From a virus, in the IMG/VR virus record IMGVR_UViG_3300032326_002011, positions 1 to 34,966 of that record: a stretch of 34,966 nucleotides of DNA; one strand, written 5' to 3'. The notes below the pieces were generated by a model that ran no database searches, was not told the DNA's origin, and saw nothing but the letters and a program-made list of their open reading frames with translations. Positions within the stretch are counted from its first letter, which is position 1, and each line of letters begins with the position of its first letter. The position numbers and the translations under genes are program-made. Shown here in pieces: positions 1 through 9,895 of this stretch.

Positions 1-14
1 ATAAAATAAGTTAT

Positions 15-719
15 ATGGAAGAAATGGAAAACAAACGTCGTAAAAAGTACGACAATATCGAGTGTGTTCAACCTGGTTTTGCTAACGGTGTAGCAGGAGA
101 TTTCCCGCTTACTGACGAACAGAAAAAACAAATGGTAGATGAAGCAACCGAACATTTCGGTAAGTTCCTTACCGCACTAAAATGTGATTGGCAAAATGAT
201 CCTAACTCAATGGAAACGCCTCGTCGAGTGGCTAAAGCGTATGTTTACGATCTCTGGAAGGGACGTTATGAGAAGTTTACTGAAATCACTTCTTTCCCCT
301 CAGATGGCTATGATGGGATTATTATTGAACGTAACATACCTCTTACTTCTATGTGTTCTCACCATCATCAAACCATCAATGGGGTTGTACATATCGGCTA
401 CGTTGCAGGCAAAGATGGACGAGTTATTGGATTGAGTAAGCTTAATCGTATTGTAGAACACTTTGGTCGCCGTGGTGCTATTCAAGAGCAACTTACAGCA
501 GCTATTCACCAAGCCGTAGATAAAGTATGTGAAGATAATTTGGGTGTAATTGTAACTGTGGTTGCTACTCACTCTTGCGTATCTTGCCGAGGTGTTAAAC
601 ACCAAGGAGCAGCTATGGTAACTACTAAAGCATCAGGTGTGTTTATGGATAATAGTAACCAAGCACGAAAAGAATTTTTTGATTCACTTAAAATTAATAA
701 TGGGCATGTCTCAATTTAA
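15..719 (+). CDS. folE: GTP cyclohydrolase I
   Basis: Converts GTP to 7,8-dihydroneopterin triphosphate, the entry step to folate and also to queuosine/7-deazaguanine precursors. At 234 residues it is full length for the family. Zinc ligands are visible: Cys114 and His117 in MCSHHH, and Cys188 in the HSCxxCRGV segment. The substrate-pocket region HIGYVAGKDGRVIGLSKLNR follows the first two ligands, as in the family. The ATG at 15 is preceded by GTTAT; a second in-frame ATG lies at 24. The end overlaps the next gene by 14 bases, suggesting one operon. Phages carry folE either for folate or for 7-deazaguanine DNA modification. No queC, queD or queE homologue is visible in this window, so the pathway is open. 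The enzyme call is secure. Confidence 0.96.
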   Translation: MEEMENKRRKKYDNIECVQPGFANGVAGDFPLTDEQKKQMVDEATEHFGKFLTALKCDWQNDPNSMETPRRVAKAYVYDLWKGRYEKFTEITSFPSDGYDGIIIERNIPLTSMCSHHHQTINGVVHIGYVAGKDGRVIGLSKLNRIVEHFGRRGAIQEQLTAAIHQAVDKVCEDNLGVIVTVVATHSCVSCRGVKHQGAAMVTTKASGVFMDNSNQARKEFFDSLKINNGHVSI

Positions 720-1323
720 AGAACTAATTACTATTGAGCTAATTAAAAGCATTGGAATGCTTCGCTCATTCTCAGACCGAGATGAAGCTGGACGCAATCC
801 TGAGTTTGAATGGGCTGAAACTACCGCAGAAAGAATTACAAATTTGTTTAATTCACAATATGTACCATTCGTGAGCGAGGTTGAAGAGTTCAACAGCTTA
901 ATGAACAAACCTAACAATTATGTACCAACCGTACCAGCCAAAAATGAATGGGAGTTTGTTTACAACTTCGTTCTGGAAGAACTTGAGGAGTATAAACAAG
1001 CTTGCGAACAAGAAAACATCGTGGAAATTCTGGATGCATTGTGTGACATTGCTTACGTATCCATTGGGAACGGTGCTATGCTTCATGGTCTTAAGGATAA
1101 AATTTGGCCCGCTTATATGGAAGTACAGGCGTCAAATCTTTCAAAAGCTTGCTCTACACCAGAAGAGGCACAAAAGACTGTTGAAATCCGTTCCCAAGAA
1201 CAAGGCGAGAGCTGTCACTATGAACAGGTTGCTGACAAGTATGTTGTATATCGTACTCGAGACCGTAAGGTGATGAAATCAATTAATTACTTCAAACCAG
1301 ATCTGAAGCAATTCTTTAAGTAA
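706..1323 (+). CDS. MazG-like nucleotide pyrophosphohydrolase
   Basis: An all-alpha NTP pyrophosphohydrolase, likely to hydrolyse (d)NTPs to monophosphates and trim or clean the nucleotide pool. Counting from the ATG at 706 (205 residues), the metal-binding pattern EExxE is at 91-95 (EELEE), ExxD at 107-110 (EILD), and a further Asp at 114. The C-terminal part (VVYRTRDRKVMKS followed by NYFKPDL) resembles the tail of MazG/PRA-PH-like phage proteins. Starts at 700 or 706 both fit; an open frame reaching back to 637 would overlap folE too far. The stop overlaps the polymerase start by one base (TAATG). The substrate cannot be read from sequence. Proximity to folE and polymerase supports nucleotide metabolism. 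Confidence 0.82.
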   Translation: MSQFKELITIELIKSIGMLRSFSDRDEAGRNPEFEWAETTAERITNLFNSQYVPFVSEVEEFNSLMNKPNNYVPTVPAKNEWEFVYNFVLEELEEYKQACEQENIVEILDALCDIAYVSIGNGAMLHGLKDKIWPAYMEVQASNLSKACSTPEEAQKTVEIRSQEQGESCHYEQVADKYVVYRTRDRKVMKSINYFKPDLKQFFK

Positions 1324-3044
1324 TGAGTTATAAATCTTGTTTTGTTCAACCCCTTAAGGATAACAACTATAAAGTTCACTTGTGGGATGATGGTGGTTAT
1401 CAAACAATAGTGTGGAATTATCATGCTTACGAGGAGTGTGGTGATCATGATGCAAACAGGAATATTAGAGGACTAAGACAAGAATCGCTTCGTAAAGTAA
1501 ACAAATGGGCTAAAGACAATGTCAAGTTACATTTTAACGACATGCGACCATACCAAAGGTTTCTAGTTGATATGTACGGGACAAATGACGAGCCATCTGT
1601 TACTCACCAAGAAGTATTTTTTGATATAGAGTGTGAAATGGGAGGTGCACTTACGGAAGATTATATTCGTAGTGCTCCAAAACCTATTACCTCTATTGCT
1701 TGGTGGCACCGTCAAAAAGACGAGTGGAAAATTCTTATCTTAGATAAAAAGGAAGAGCTACAACATGCTCAAGAAGACAATAGAGAGATTATTCCGGTTA
1801 AAACAGAAAAAGCCTTACTTGAAGCTTTCCTTAACAACCTCCGCGAAATTAATCCGGATATACTAGTTGGTTACAACAGTGACTACTTTGACATACCTTA
1901 CCTCTACTACCGCCTTTGCAACGTATTCGACAAAGAAGTAGCAAACATGCTTTCTCCGATCGGAATCGTAATGGATGAATCCGAATGGAACAGAGATGGT
2001 TGGCTTAAAATTGCGGGTACCGAGTCTTTGGATTACATGAAGCTACACAAAAAGTTTAGCTTTAGAGATGAGCCTTCATTTAAACTAGATGCATTAGGTA
2101 AAAAGTACGTTGGTTTAGAAAAAATCGAGTACGAGGGTAGTTTGGACCGTTTATTTAAAGAAGACAAACAAAAGTTTATTGCTTACAACTTTCGAGACGT
2201 AGAGATCTTAAAGGCCTTAGACGAGAAATTTCAATACCTACCTTTAACAAAAAATCTAGCACATAAGGGTAAAATCAACTATTCAGATGTTTATAAGAAT
2301 AGTATGATTCACGATGGTGCAATTTCGGCTTACTTGTTATCTCAAGGTGTGGTTCCACCCGCACGCGATAGAAACCCTATCACTAAAAAGAATTACGCGG
2401 GTGGTTACTTGTTTTGCCCTAACGCAGGTTTATTTAATTACATGTTTGACGAGGACTTAACGTCTCTATACCCTTCAATTATCATGTCTTTAAACATTGG
2501 TAAAGAAACGCTAGTAGGAAGGATTTTAATTCCGGATGAGAAAGTAGTAGTAGAAGGTAAAGAGATTTTTAACTGTAGATTTGGATTAAATGATCTAAAA
2601 CAAATGAATCCGGATCTTGAATTTACTGTTCAAAACGCGAGACGTAAAACTGCACAAATGAAAGTTAAAGAGATTATCGAACTAGTAGAAAAGTCTGGGT
2701 TAGCGATCTCGGCAAACGGGGTTTTATATAGAACAGATTTTGATTCGGTACTGAAAACGATTCTGGCAAAATGGTTTGAAGAACGAGTTATATATAAAAA
2801 TAAAATGAAGCAAGCTTACAAAGCTGGCAACAAAGCAGATGGTGAAAAATTTCACTTGATGCAACACACCATGAAAATCTTGTTGAACTCACTTTACGGG
2901 GCTACCGCTTTGGGTTCATTTAGGTATGGTAACGTAATTTTGAGTGAAAGTATTACTTTGTCTGGTCAACGAATCATTCAGGAATCAGCTTATTTTGCAA
3001 ACACTCATATGAATAAAGTAATGAGAGGAGAACTTACACTATAA
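1323..3044 (+). CDS. 43A: Family B DNA polymerase, N-terminal part (exonuclease, fingers, part of palm)
   Basis: First piece of a T4 gp43-like replicative polymerase. It has the whole 3'-5' exonuclease: Exo I FFDIECE (Asp101, Glu103), Exo II NSDYFD (Asn185, Asp190) and Exo III YNFRD (Tyr288, Asp292). Polymerase motif A is DLTSLYPSII (Asp378 onward) and motif B is KILLNSLYG (518-526). The protein stops at residue 573, before motif C. The missing YVDTDS catalytic motif and thumb are in a separate gene at 3506-4435, and together the pieces total about 882 residues, close to T4 gp43 (898). Two small genes lie between. Exonuclease and polymerase residues look intact, so this is probably a working two-subunit enzyme rather than a decayed gene. 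Confidence 0.95.
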   Translation: MSYKSCFVQPLKDNNYKVHLWDDGGYQTIVWNYHAYEECGDHDANRNIRGLRQESLRKVNKWAKDNVKLHFNDMRPYQRFLVDMYGTNDEPSVTHQEVFFDIECEMGGALTEDYIRSAPKPITSIAWWHRQKDEWKILILDKKEELQHAQEDNREIIPVKTEKALLEAFLNNLREINPDILVGYNSDYFDIPYLYYRLCNVFDKEVANMLSPIGIVMDESEWNRDGWLKIAGTESLDYMKLHKKFSFRDEPSFKLDALGKKYVGLEKIEYEGSLDRLFKEDKQKFIAYNFRDVEILKALDEKFQYLPLTKNLAHKGKINYSDVYKNSMIHDGAISAYLLSQGVVPPARDRNPITKKNYAGGYLFCPNAGLFNYMFDEDLTSLYPSIIMSLNIGKETLVGRILIPDEKVVVEGKEIFNCRFGLNDLKQMNPDLEFTVQNARRKTAQMKVKEIIELVEKSGLAISANGVLYRTDFDSVLKTILAKWFEERVIYKNKMKQAYKAGNKADGEKFHLMQHTMKILLNSLYGATALGSFRYGNVILSESITLSGQRIIQESAYFANTHMNKVMRGELTL

Positions 3045-3307
3045 TGGAAAACAAAATTTCAAAACAATCAATTAGAGCAGGGGTATCAATTTTTAGTTCA
3101 GGTGAAAAACTTGATAAAGATACTATCATCTTTAAATCAGAAAACTGGTCAGATAAGGAAGTATTATTCTTTAAAAAGATGCTTAAGCAAGGGGGACGTT
3201 TTAGTATTAAAGGAGAAAAATTTTATATTACTGTTCCAGAACAGGTTTACAACCAAAAAGGAGAAGTTGAGGGTGTGATGCACAATGAAGCCGAAGAAAA
3301 CTCTTGA
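3044..3307 (+). CDS. Small unknown protein between the polymerase halves
   Basis: An 87-residue protein I do not recognise. Its start overlaps the stop of the N-terminal polymerase piece (TAATG), and its end overlaps the Smr gene by 23 bases, so all four genes are probably translated from one message. It is charged and rich in Lys and Glu, with a central KEVLFFKKMLKQGG stretch followed by alternating hydrophobic residues (RFSIKGEKFYITVP) that suggest beta strands. No membrane segment, cysteine cluster or nuclease motif is seen. Its position inside the split polymerase is the main point of interest: it could be passenger DNA or a factor that helps the halves associate, but nothing in the sequence decides this. 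Confidence 0.75.
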   Translation: MENKISKQSIRAGVSIFSSGEKLDKDTIIFKSENWSDKEVLFFKKMLKQGGRFSIKGEKFYITVPEQVYNQKGEVEGVMHNEAEENS

Positions 3308-3509
3308 TTTGCACGGGGTTAAACACGCTGATGTTGAAGATAAGTTGATTGACTTTTTCTTTTGGCAAGGTTTTGATCGTAAAGGAGTAAATATTATAAC
3401 GGGTAACTCTCAAAAAATGCAAGAAATAGTTATGAATTTCCTTGACGAATGGGACTTTAAGTATTATATTTCGTCTCACAATTTAGGAGAAATAGTAGTA
3501 GTAGAATGA
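3285..3509 (+). CDS. Stand-alone Smr-domain protein
   Basis: A 74-residue single Smr domain. The LDLHG signature is at residues 7-11, and the region equivalent to TGxG reads IITGNSQKM, so the second glycine is replaced. The C-terminal strand GEIVVVE closes the fold. Smr domains occur at the C terminus of MutS2 and as free proteins, and several have nicking or RNA endonuclease activity. Phage versions with TGxS are, as far as I recall, common in marine phages, with unproven function. The stop overlaps the start of the C-terminal polymerase piece (ATGA), giving tight coupling. It may be a structure-specific nuclease or nucleic-acid binder. Because it sits between the polymerase halves, it may also have been carried in with the event that split the gene. 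Confidence 0.8.
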   Translation: MKPKKTLDLHGVKHADVEDKLIDFFFWQGFDRKGVNIITGNSQKMQEIVMNFLDEWDFKYYISSHNLGEIVVVE

Positions 3510-4435
3510 TTAATTTAGAAAGCACACCTTGGTTTATTTGCAAAGAAGGCGACATTAATTATTGCGCTTATGTTGATACAGACTCTAATTATTATAATGC
3601 TGAACCTTTGCTTAGGCATCTCTACCCTAATTTTGATGAAATGGATGAAGGGGAAAGAGATAACAAACTCGAAGAAATCGCTCTCAAATATCAAGACTTA
3701 ATTACCGACTATTATTCGGAAATGTCTACGAACGTATTTAACGTTCCTATTCACCGTTTTGAAATGAAAACAGAATGTATTATTCGTTCGGCCTACTTTA
3801 GAGCGACTCGCCGTTATGCACAATGGATTACTAAGAAAGAAGGTGTAGTTAAAAACGAGCTAGATATCAAAGGTTTGGAGTTTATGAAAGCTAACTTCCC
3901 TCCTATTTTTGGGAAGTTTTTTAATAAGATTCTAGAGATGGCTCTTAAGGGTACTAAACAAAGTGAAATCGATAAATTGCTTTTAGAGTTTAGAGAGCAC
4001 ATTATGTCAAAAGATCTTGATATTACAATTTTAGGTAACCCTACTTCGGTAAAAACCCTAAACGATTATGTTGAGCGTGCTCCTAAACCAGGAGAAATGT
4101 TTTCACTTATCAAACCTAAAGCCCCAGCCCCAGTTAAAGCAGCTATCAAATACAATGATTTGTTATCATTTTGGGGTTTAGATAAACAACACTCTAGAAT
4201 CACTCAGGGTGATAAAGTAAAATGGATTTATTTAAAAGATAACCCATACAAAGTAGAAGCACTTGCATTCCTAGATTTTGATATGCCAGAAAAGATTCGT
4301 ACATTATTAGACGATTATGCTGATAAACACAAATCATTTGAATCTATTTTAGAATCAAAATTAGAAGGATTTTATCATGACTTGGGTTGGTCATTAAATT
4401 TAAACCCATATAGAAATATGTTTTTTAGTTTTTAA
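3506..4435 (+). CDS. 43B: Family B DNA polymerase, C-terminal part (palm motif C and thumb)
   Basis: Second piece of the polymerase, 309 residues. It begins just upstream of motif C, YVDTDS, with the catalytic aspartates at 24 and 26. The KTECIIRSAYFRATRRYAQW region is the conserved palm/thumb segment (KxxY-like), and a thumb of about 200 residues follows. The extreme C terminus, NPYRNMFFSF, has the hydrophobic and aromatic character of the clamp-binding tail of T4 gp43, which would dock on the clamp encoded at 6799. The ATG at 3506 overlaps the Smr stop. The protein is meaningful only as the partner of the 1323-3044 product. Whether the break occurred in a recent ancestor or is shared by a whole phage clade cannot be told from one window. 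Confidence 0.94.
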   Translation: MINLESTPWFICKEGDINYCAYVDTDSNYYNAEPLLRHLYPNFDEMDEGERDNKLEEIALKYQDLITDYYSEMSTNVFNVPIHRFEMKTECIIRSAYFRATRRYAQWITKKEGVVKNELDIKGLEFMKANFPPIFGKFFNKILEMALKGTKQSEIDKLLLEFREHIMSKDLDITILGNPTSVKTLNDYVERAPKPGEMFSLIKPKAPAPVKAAIKYNDLLSFWGLDKQHSRITQGDKVKWIYLKDNPYKVEALAFLDFDMPEKIRTLLDDYADKHKSFESILESKLEGFYHDLGWSLNLNPYRNMFFSF

Positions 4436-4437
4436 AT

Positions 4438-6108
4438 ATGGCAAAAGTATACGGAATAGGATTCCCATTTCACAACCACTCTTCAGTATACATTGAGGAT
4501 GGTAAAATTAAATACGCAGTCGAAGACGATAAAATGATGCGTACTAAAACTCCTTTTATTTGGGGTTACGCATCTGGAACCTCTTTAAGGGCAATTGAAG
4601 ATGCTACAAACGTTTTACTTGAAGAGGCCGATTATATTGGAGTAGGTGATACTAACTTAGTTTACTCTTATTATAGTGGATTTAATGTTACTGGTTATAA
4701 CGAGGTTTATAAAAAAGATATAGTTAATCAATTAGAAAAAATTCGTAAATCAAAAGCTAAAGTAAGATACTACAAGCACCATGATTGCCATGCTGCCTCA
4801 ACTTATTATCTTTCAGGATTTGATAAAGCCTTAGTTGTTACTCTTGATGGTGGTAACGCAGAACATGAGCTAGGTACTATTCAGCTAGCTGAAGGTATGA
4901 AAATGAATAGAGTTCATGTTTTAAGTATGCACCATAATGCTAACTCTATAGCTACACTTTGGTATTACTTGTGTGCTCCTTTTGGGTTTTTAGGTAATAA
5001 AGATGAAGGTAAAATTATGGGAATGGCCGGGCATGGTAAGTATAATGAATACTTAATGAAAGGTTTCCGTTCTGTTTTATCTTATAATAAAGGAGATCTT
5101 ACGTTTGGTCCTATTGCTCACGACTATATCTACCAATGGTTTTATTCTCAACTAGCTAAAGAAGGTTGGTTTAATACTCCTGAAGGTAAAGCTGATGTAG
5201 CTTATGCTCTCCAAAAACACACTGAAGAATTAATAGTACAATATTTAGCTGACGTAGCTGAAAGATATCCTGACTATAAAAATATTTGTTTTGCAGGTGG
5301 TTTATTTGCTAATGTAAAAATGAACCAGGTAATAAACGAAATGGGTTGTTTTGATAATATCTTTGTCACCCCAGGTATGGGTGATGAAAGTATTGCTTTA
5401 GGAGCTGCTATTTTAGCTTCTATTGAATCAGGTGATTGGAAACCTTACAAACTAGAAAATGCATTTTTAGGTTTTTCTTATAATCAAGATCAAATTGAAG
5501 CTGAAGCTGCTAAACATTCTAATTTAAAAAAGTTAGATTTTGATTACAGAAAAGTAGCAGAACTAATTCACGAAGGTAAAGTTTGTGGATTGTATCAAGG
5601 TCGTTTTGAATTTGGCCCTCGTGCTTTAGGTTCTCGTTCCATTATGGTTCGAGCAACAGATCCAGGAACCCATGAAATGCTAAATGAAAGGCTAAAACGA
5701 AATGAAATTATGCCTTTTGCTCCATTTGTGTTAGGAGAACAAGCACATAACGTCTTTAATATCGAAGGATCAGAGCACACCGCTGAATTTATGACTATTT
5801 GTTATACAGCTAAAGATGAATGGATTGAAAAAATTCCAGCAGTAATTCACAGAGTAGATAATACAGGTCGTCCACAACTAATCTACCAACATGCTAACCC
5901 AGTATTCTGGAATATTATAAATGAATACTATAAACTTTCAGGAATACCTGTTTTATTAAATACTTCATTTAACGCTCATGGAGAACCAATTAATGTGTAC
6001 CCTGATCAAGTATTTAAACATTTAGTAGATGGTGTTGTAGATTATTTAGTTACTGAATACGGAATATATTATAAAGAAGAAAAAAATGAAGACGAAAGTA
6101 ACAGTTGA
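4438..6108 (+). CDS. Carbamoyltransferase of the NodU/TobZ family
   Basis: Transfers a carbamoyl group from carbamoyl phosphate, through a carbamoyl-adenylate, to a hydroxyl of a small molecule or base. At 556 residues it is full length with both domains. The N-terminal Kae1-like ATPase fold shows HHDCHAAS (His114, His118) and TLDGGN (Asp137), followed by the region KDEGKIMGMAGHG. The C-terminal carbamoyl-phosphate domain has the hallmark GRFEFGPRALGSRSI at about 388-402. In other bacteria the substrates are nodulation factors or antibiotics. A phage-type homologue has been reported to carbamoylate 5-hydroxymethylcytosine. The gene sits beside DNA polymerase rather than in the sugar cassette, which favours a nucleotide substrate, but a glycan substrate is possible. 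The start lies 2 bases after the polymerase stop. Confidence 0.92.
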   Translation: MAKVYGIGFPFHNHSSVYIEDGKIKYAVEDDKMMRTKTPFIWGYASGTSLRAIEDATNVLLEEADYIGVGDTNLVYSYYSGFNVTGYNEVYKKDIVNQLEKIRKSKAKVRYYKHHDCHAASTYYLSGFDKALVVTLDGGNAEHELGTIQLAEGMKMNRVHVLSMHHNANSIATLWYYLCAPFGFLGNKDEGKIMGMAGHGKYNEYLMKGFRSVLSYNKGDLTFGPIAHDYIYQWFYSQLAKEGWFNTPEGKADVAYALQKHTEELIVQYLADVAERYPDYKNICFAGGLFANVKMNQVINEMGCFDNIFVTPGMGDESIALGAAILASIESGDWKPYKLENAFLGFSYNQDQIEAEAAKHSNLKKLDFDYRKVAELIHEGKVCGLYQGRFEFGPRALGSRSIMVRATDPGTHEMLNERLKRNEIMPFAPFVLGEQAHNVFNIEGSEHTAEFMTICYTAKDEWIEKIPAVIHRVDNTGRPQLIYQHANPVFWNIINEYYKLSGIPVLLNTSFNAHGEPINVYPDQVFKHLVDGVVDYLVTEYGIYYKEEKNEDESNS

Positions 6109-6778
6109 TTTTAACGGATCAAGACAAGGTATTAAAGTTAGTGTTAAATGTAATCCTGAAAAGGAGATTTACATTGTAATGTTAACTAAAAGAGGTAATT
6201 TATGGAATTATTATGGTGCTGCTACTCTTTCAAATGATCAATGGCAGGTAACAGGACCTAACTGGCACCGAGATTGGAAATTTGTTTGTTATGAGTTTAT
6301 AGATGGTGAAGCTGTAGTTATAGATACTATTGAAAAGAATAGATATGGTACTACTACTAATTTTTATTTATTAGGAGGTGAATCTATTGAAACTCATTTT
6401 ATTTGGTGTAATACTATTAAAGAATACGCTAAAAAGTTTCAATGCAAAGTACAAATCGAAACAGAGTATGCTAGTGTTTTAGCTAGTAGTTTTCCTGAAA
6501 TGGTGTTTTACCAAGAAATGCCTAGTATAGCTTTAAGATCTAACTATATAGGGTATAATGTTTGTAGAGATTTAAGTCAACCTAATAGATTTGATTGGCA
6601 AACCAATAGATCAGATATCCAATATTATAATTGGTGGCATCCCAAACCTCCTCATAACTTAACAGACAAAGAAATAGTTAATGAAATTATTTTCGGTCCT
6701 GATTTGTTAGATCCATTTTTTGATATTATTCGTTCTTCTGAAGAAACAATTAATAGTTTATACTTGATTCTTGACTAA
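6086..6778 (+). CDS. Unknown protein downstream of carbamoyltransferase
   Basis: A 230-residue protein of no family I recognise. Its start overlaps the carbamoyltransferase by 23 bases. It is rich in Trp, Tyr and Asn, with an N-terminal part predicted by eye to be beta-rich (KVTVDFNGSRQGIKVSVKC, then alternating aromatic strands). The motif-like segment NWWHPKPPHNLTDKEIV lies near residues 192-208. No transmembrane segment or signal peptide is evident. Tight overlap suggests co-translation with the carbamoyltransferase and possibly a shared pathway, for example substrate delivery, but this is inference only. It is the last gene before the promoter of the clamp gene. Confidence 0.7.
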   Translation: MKTKVTVDFNGSRQGIKVSVKCNPEKEIYIVMLTKRGNLWNYYGAATLSNDQWQVTGPNWHRDWKFVCYEFIDGEAVVIDTIEKNRYGTTTNFYLLGGESIETHFIWCNTIKEYAKKFQCKVQIETEYASVLASSFPEMVFYQEMPSIALRSNYIGYNVCRDLSQPNRFDWQTNRSDIQYYNWWHPKPPHNLTDKEIVNEIIFGPDLLDPFFDIIRSSEETINSLYLILD

Positions 6779-6794
6779 AAAATTATTATATTTA
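6764..6794 (+). promoter_or_regulatory. Promoter TTG-N20-TATATTTA before the sliding clamp gene
   Basis: TTG at 6764-6766, exactly 20 bases, then TATATTTA at 6787-6794. The same arrangement occurs four more times in the window. The -7-like box ends only 4 bases before the clamp ATG, so the transcript is expected to be leaderless or nearly so. The -33 part lies inside the end of the upstream gene. Confidence 0.7.
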
Positions 6795-6798
6795 AGTT

Positions 6799-7539
6799 AT
6801 GATAAATAAAGGAGAACTACAGGCAACTATCTCAAAATATAATTTGGGGGGAATGATTGATGCTGTAAAATGGACTGTTAAAGATAAACAGCTTACAATT
6901 AAATTTAACGCACCTACCAAAGATATGATTGGTGAGGTAGTACACACTAAATTTGATTTAGAAGACAGTGAATTTGCTGTTTATAATACCTCTCAACTTG
7001 ATAAACTACTATCTATTACCTCAGGTGATATAAACTTACAACTAGAAAGAACTGGTAAAATATTTGGTCGCTTAGTAATTGAAGATGTAAACTACAAACT
7101 TAATTATTCATTATCTGATCTTCTACTTATCCAGGAACCAGGTAAAGTAAACGATACAAATGATTACATTATCGAAAGTACTTTAGAATCAGATGCTATT
7201 TCAGCTGTTATCAAGGCTAAAAACGCACTACAAAGTGATAATGTAAACTTTACTATTACTACAAACTTTGATGGTGATCAAGTATTAACAATGGTGTTCG
7301 GTGATAACTCAAACCACACACATAAGGTTGAGTATATCGTGCCTGACACGGTTGTAACAGGCGATCACTTCAATTTTAATATCCCATTCAACTCCGAGAT
7401 GATACGCGTTATATTCGCAAATAATAAAGATGCGAATAAAGCTCACATGAGTTTGAACGTACAAGGATTACTTAAACTCGTGTTTGAAGGAGATAATTGG
7501 AAAAGTACTTACTATATTGTAAGAAAAGCAGATCAATAA
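6799..7539 (+). CDS. 45: Sliding clamp (gp45-like DNA polymerase processivity factor)
   Basis: A 246-residue protein resembling T4 gp45, the trimeric ring that holds the polymerase on DNA. Features include an N-terminal strand-helix unit, the segment EFAVYNTSQLDKLLSI near residues 55-70 (comparable with the FxIYDLxxFL region of gp45), and the beta-rich repeats expected of the clamp fold. The C-terminal segment LLKLVFEGDNWKSTYYIVRK forms the usual last strands. The start is GTTATG, directly after a promoter. In T4 genes 45, 44 and 62 are contiguous, but here a chaperonin pair and small genes separate 45 from 44. In T4 the clamp also activates late transcription, though whether it does so here is unknown. 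Sequence similarity among clamps is low, hence some caution. Confidence 0.82.
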   Translation: MINKGELQATISKYNLGGMIDAVKWTVKDKQLTIKFNAPTKDMIGEVVHTKFDLEDSEFAVYNTSQLDKLLSITSGDINLQLERTGKIFGRLVIEDVNYKLNYSLSDLLLIQEPGKVNDTNDYIIESTLESDAISAVIKAKNALQSDNVNFTITTNFDGDQVLTMVFGDNSNHTHKVEYIVPDTVVTGDHFNFNIPFNSEMIRVIFANNKDANKAHMSLNVQGLLKLVFEGDNWKSTYYIVRKADQ

Positions 7540-7554
7540 TATTTATCGTAAAAT

Positions 7555-7585
7555 TTGGTTTATCTAAAAAAGTTTCGTATATTTA
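7555..7585 (+). promoter_or_regulatory. Promoter TTG-N20-TATATTTA before the small-gene/GroES-GroEL unit
   Basis: TTG at 7555-7557 (within AATTTGG), 20 bases, then TATATTTA at 7578-7585 (within TTTCGTATATTTA). The box ends 18 bases before the ATG at 7604. The flanks AATTTGG and TTTCG are shared with the promoter at 34810. The 64-base gap 7540-7603 holds nothing else that I can see and no clear terminator hairpin. Confidence 0.75.
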
Positions 7586-7603
7586 CGTTATAATTAAAAT
7601 GTT

Positions 7604-7890
7604 ATGCGCAAAACAAAGGAATCAAAGCAGTACACCCGCTACATCAAAGATCCACTAATTGAACCATACTACATCCAGTTGGATGACTATTGCTATGCAG
7701 TTCAAAAAGGTATTACCGCTGAAGAAAGTGGTAAAGAATATCAACAAACTCTTGGATACTATACTAGTTTAGGCAGTGCTCTTGAAGCAATTGCTCGAGA
7801 CGAAGCTATGAGTATCAGCTATGATACAATCCAAGAATATCTTAACAAATATAATCAAATCGTTAATCGTCTAAGTCAAGTTATCAAAAT

Positions 7891-7894
<4 letters not shown>
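7604..7894 (+). CDS. Small unknown protein upstream of GroES
   Basis: A 96-residue protein, first in the transcription unit that includes groES and groEL. It has a Lys/Arg-rich start, then PYYIQLDDYCYAVQKG and GYYTSLGSALEAIARDEA, a layout I associate with small phage and plasmid proteins (DUF5405-like), though I cannot confirm it. The C-terminal half is predicted helical. The start is GTTATG after a strong promoter match, and the end overlaps groES by 4 bases (ATGA). No catalytic motif is visible. It could be an early host-takeover protein or a minor accessory of the chaperonin operon. Confidence 0.75.

Positions 7895-9894
<2,000 letters not shown>

Positions 9895-9895
<1 letters not shown>

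Noticed and set aside
637-705. Longer reading of the MazG-like gene from an ATG at 637
   Set aside because: It would overlap folE by more than 80 bases; the family-like sequence begins at MGMSQFKEL, so 700 or 706 is the better start.
920-1273. A 117-codon frame on the + strand inside the MazG-like gene
   Set aside because: Shadow of the real gene in another frame; composition is not protein-like and no domain is visible.
3041-3510. Group I intron or intein splitting the polymerase gene
   Set aside because: The interval is filled by two coupled frames with proper starts and stops; no intein splice motifs (Cys/Ser start, HN end) and no room for an intron core.
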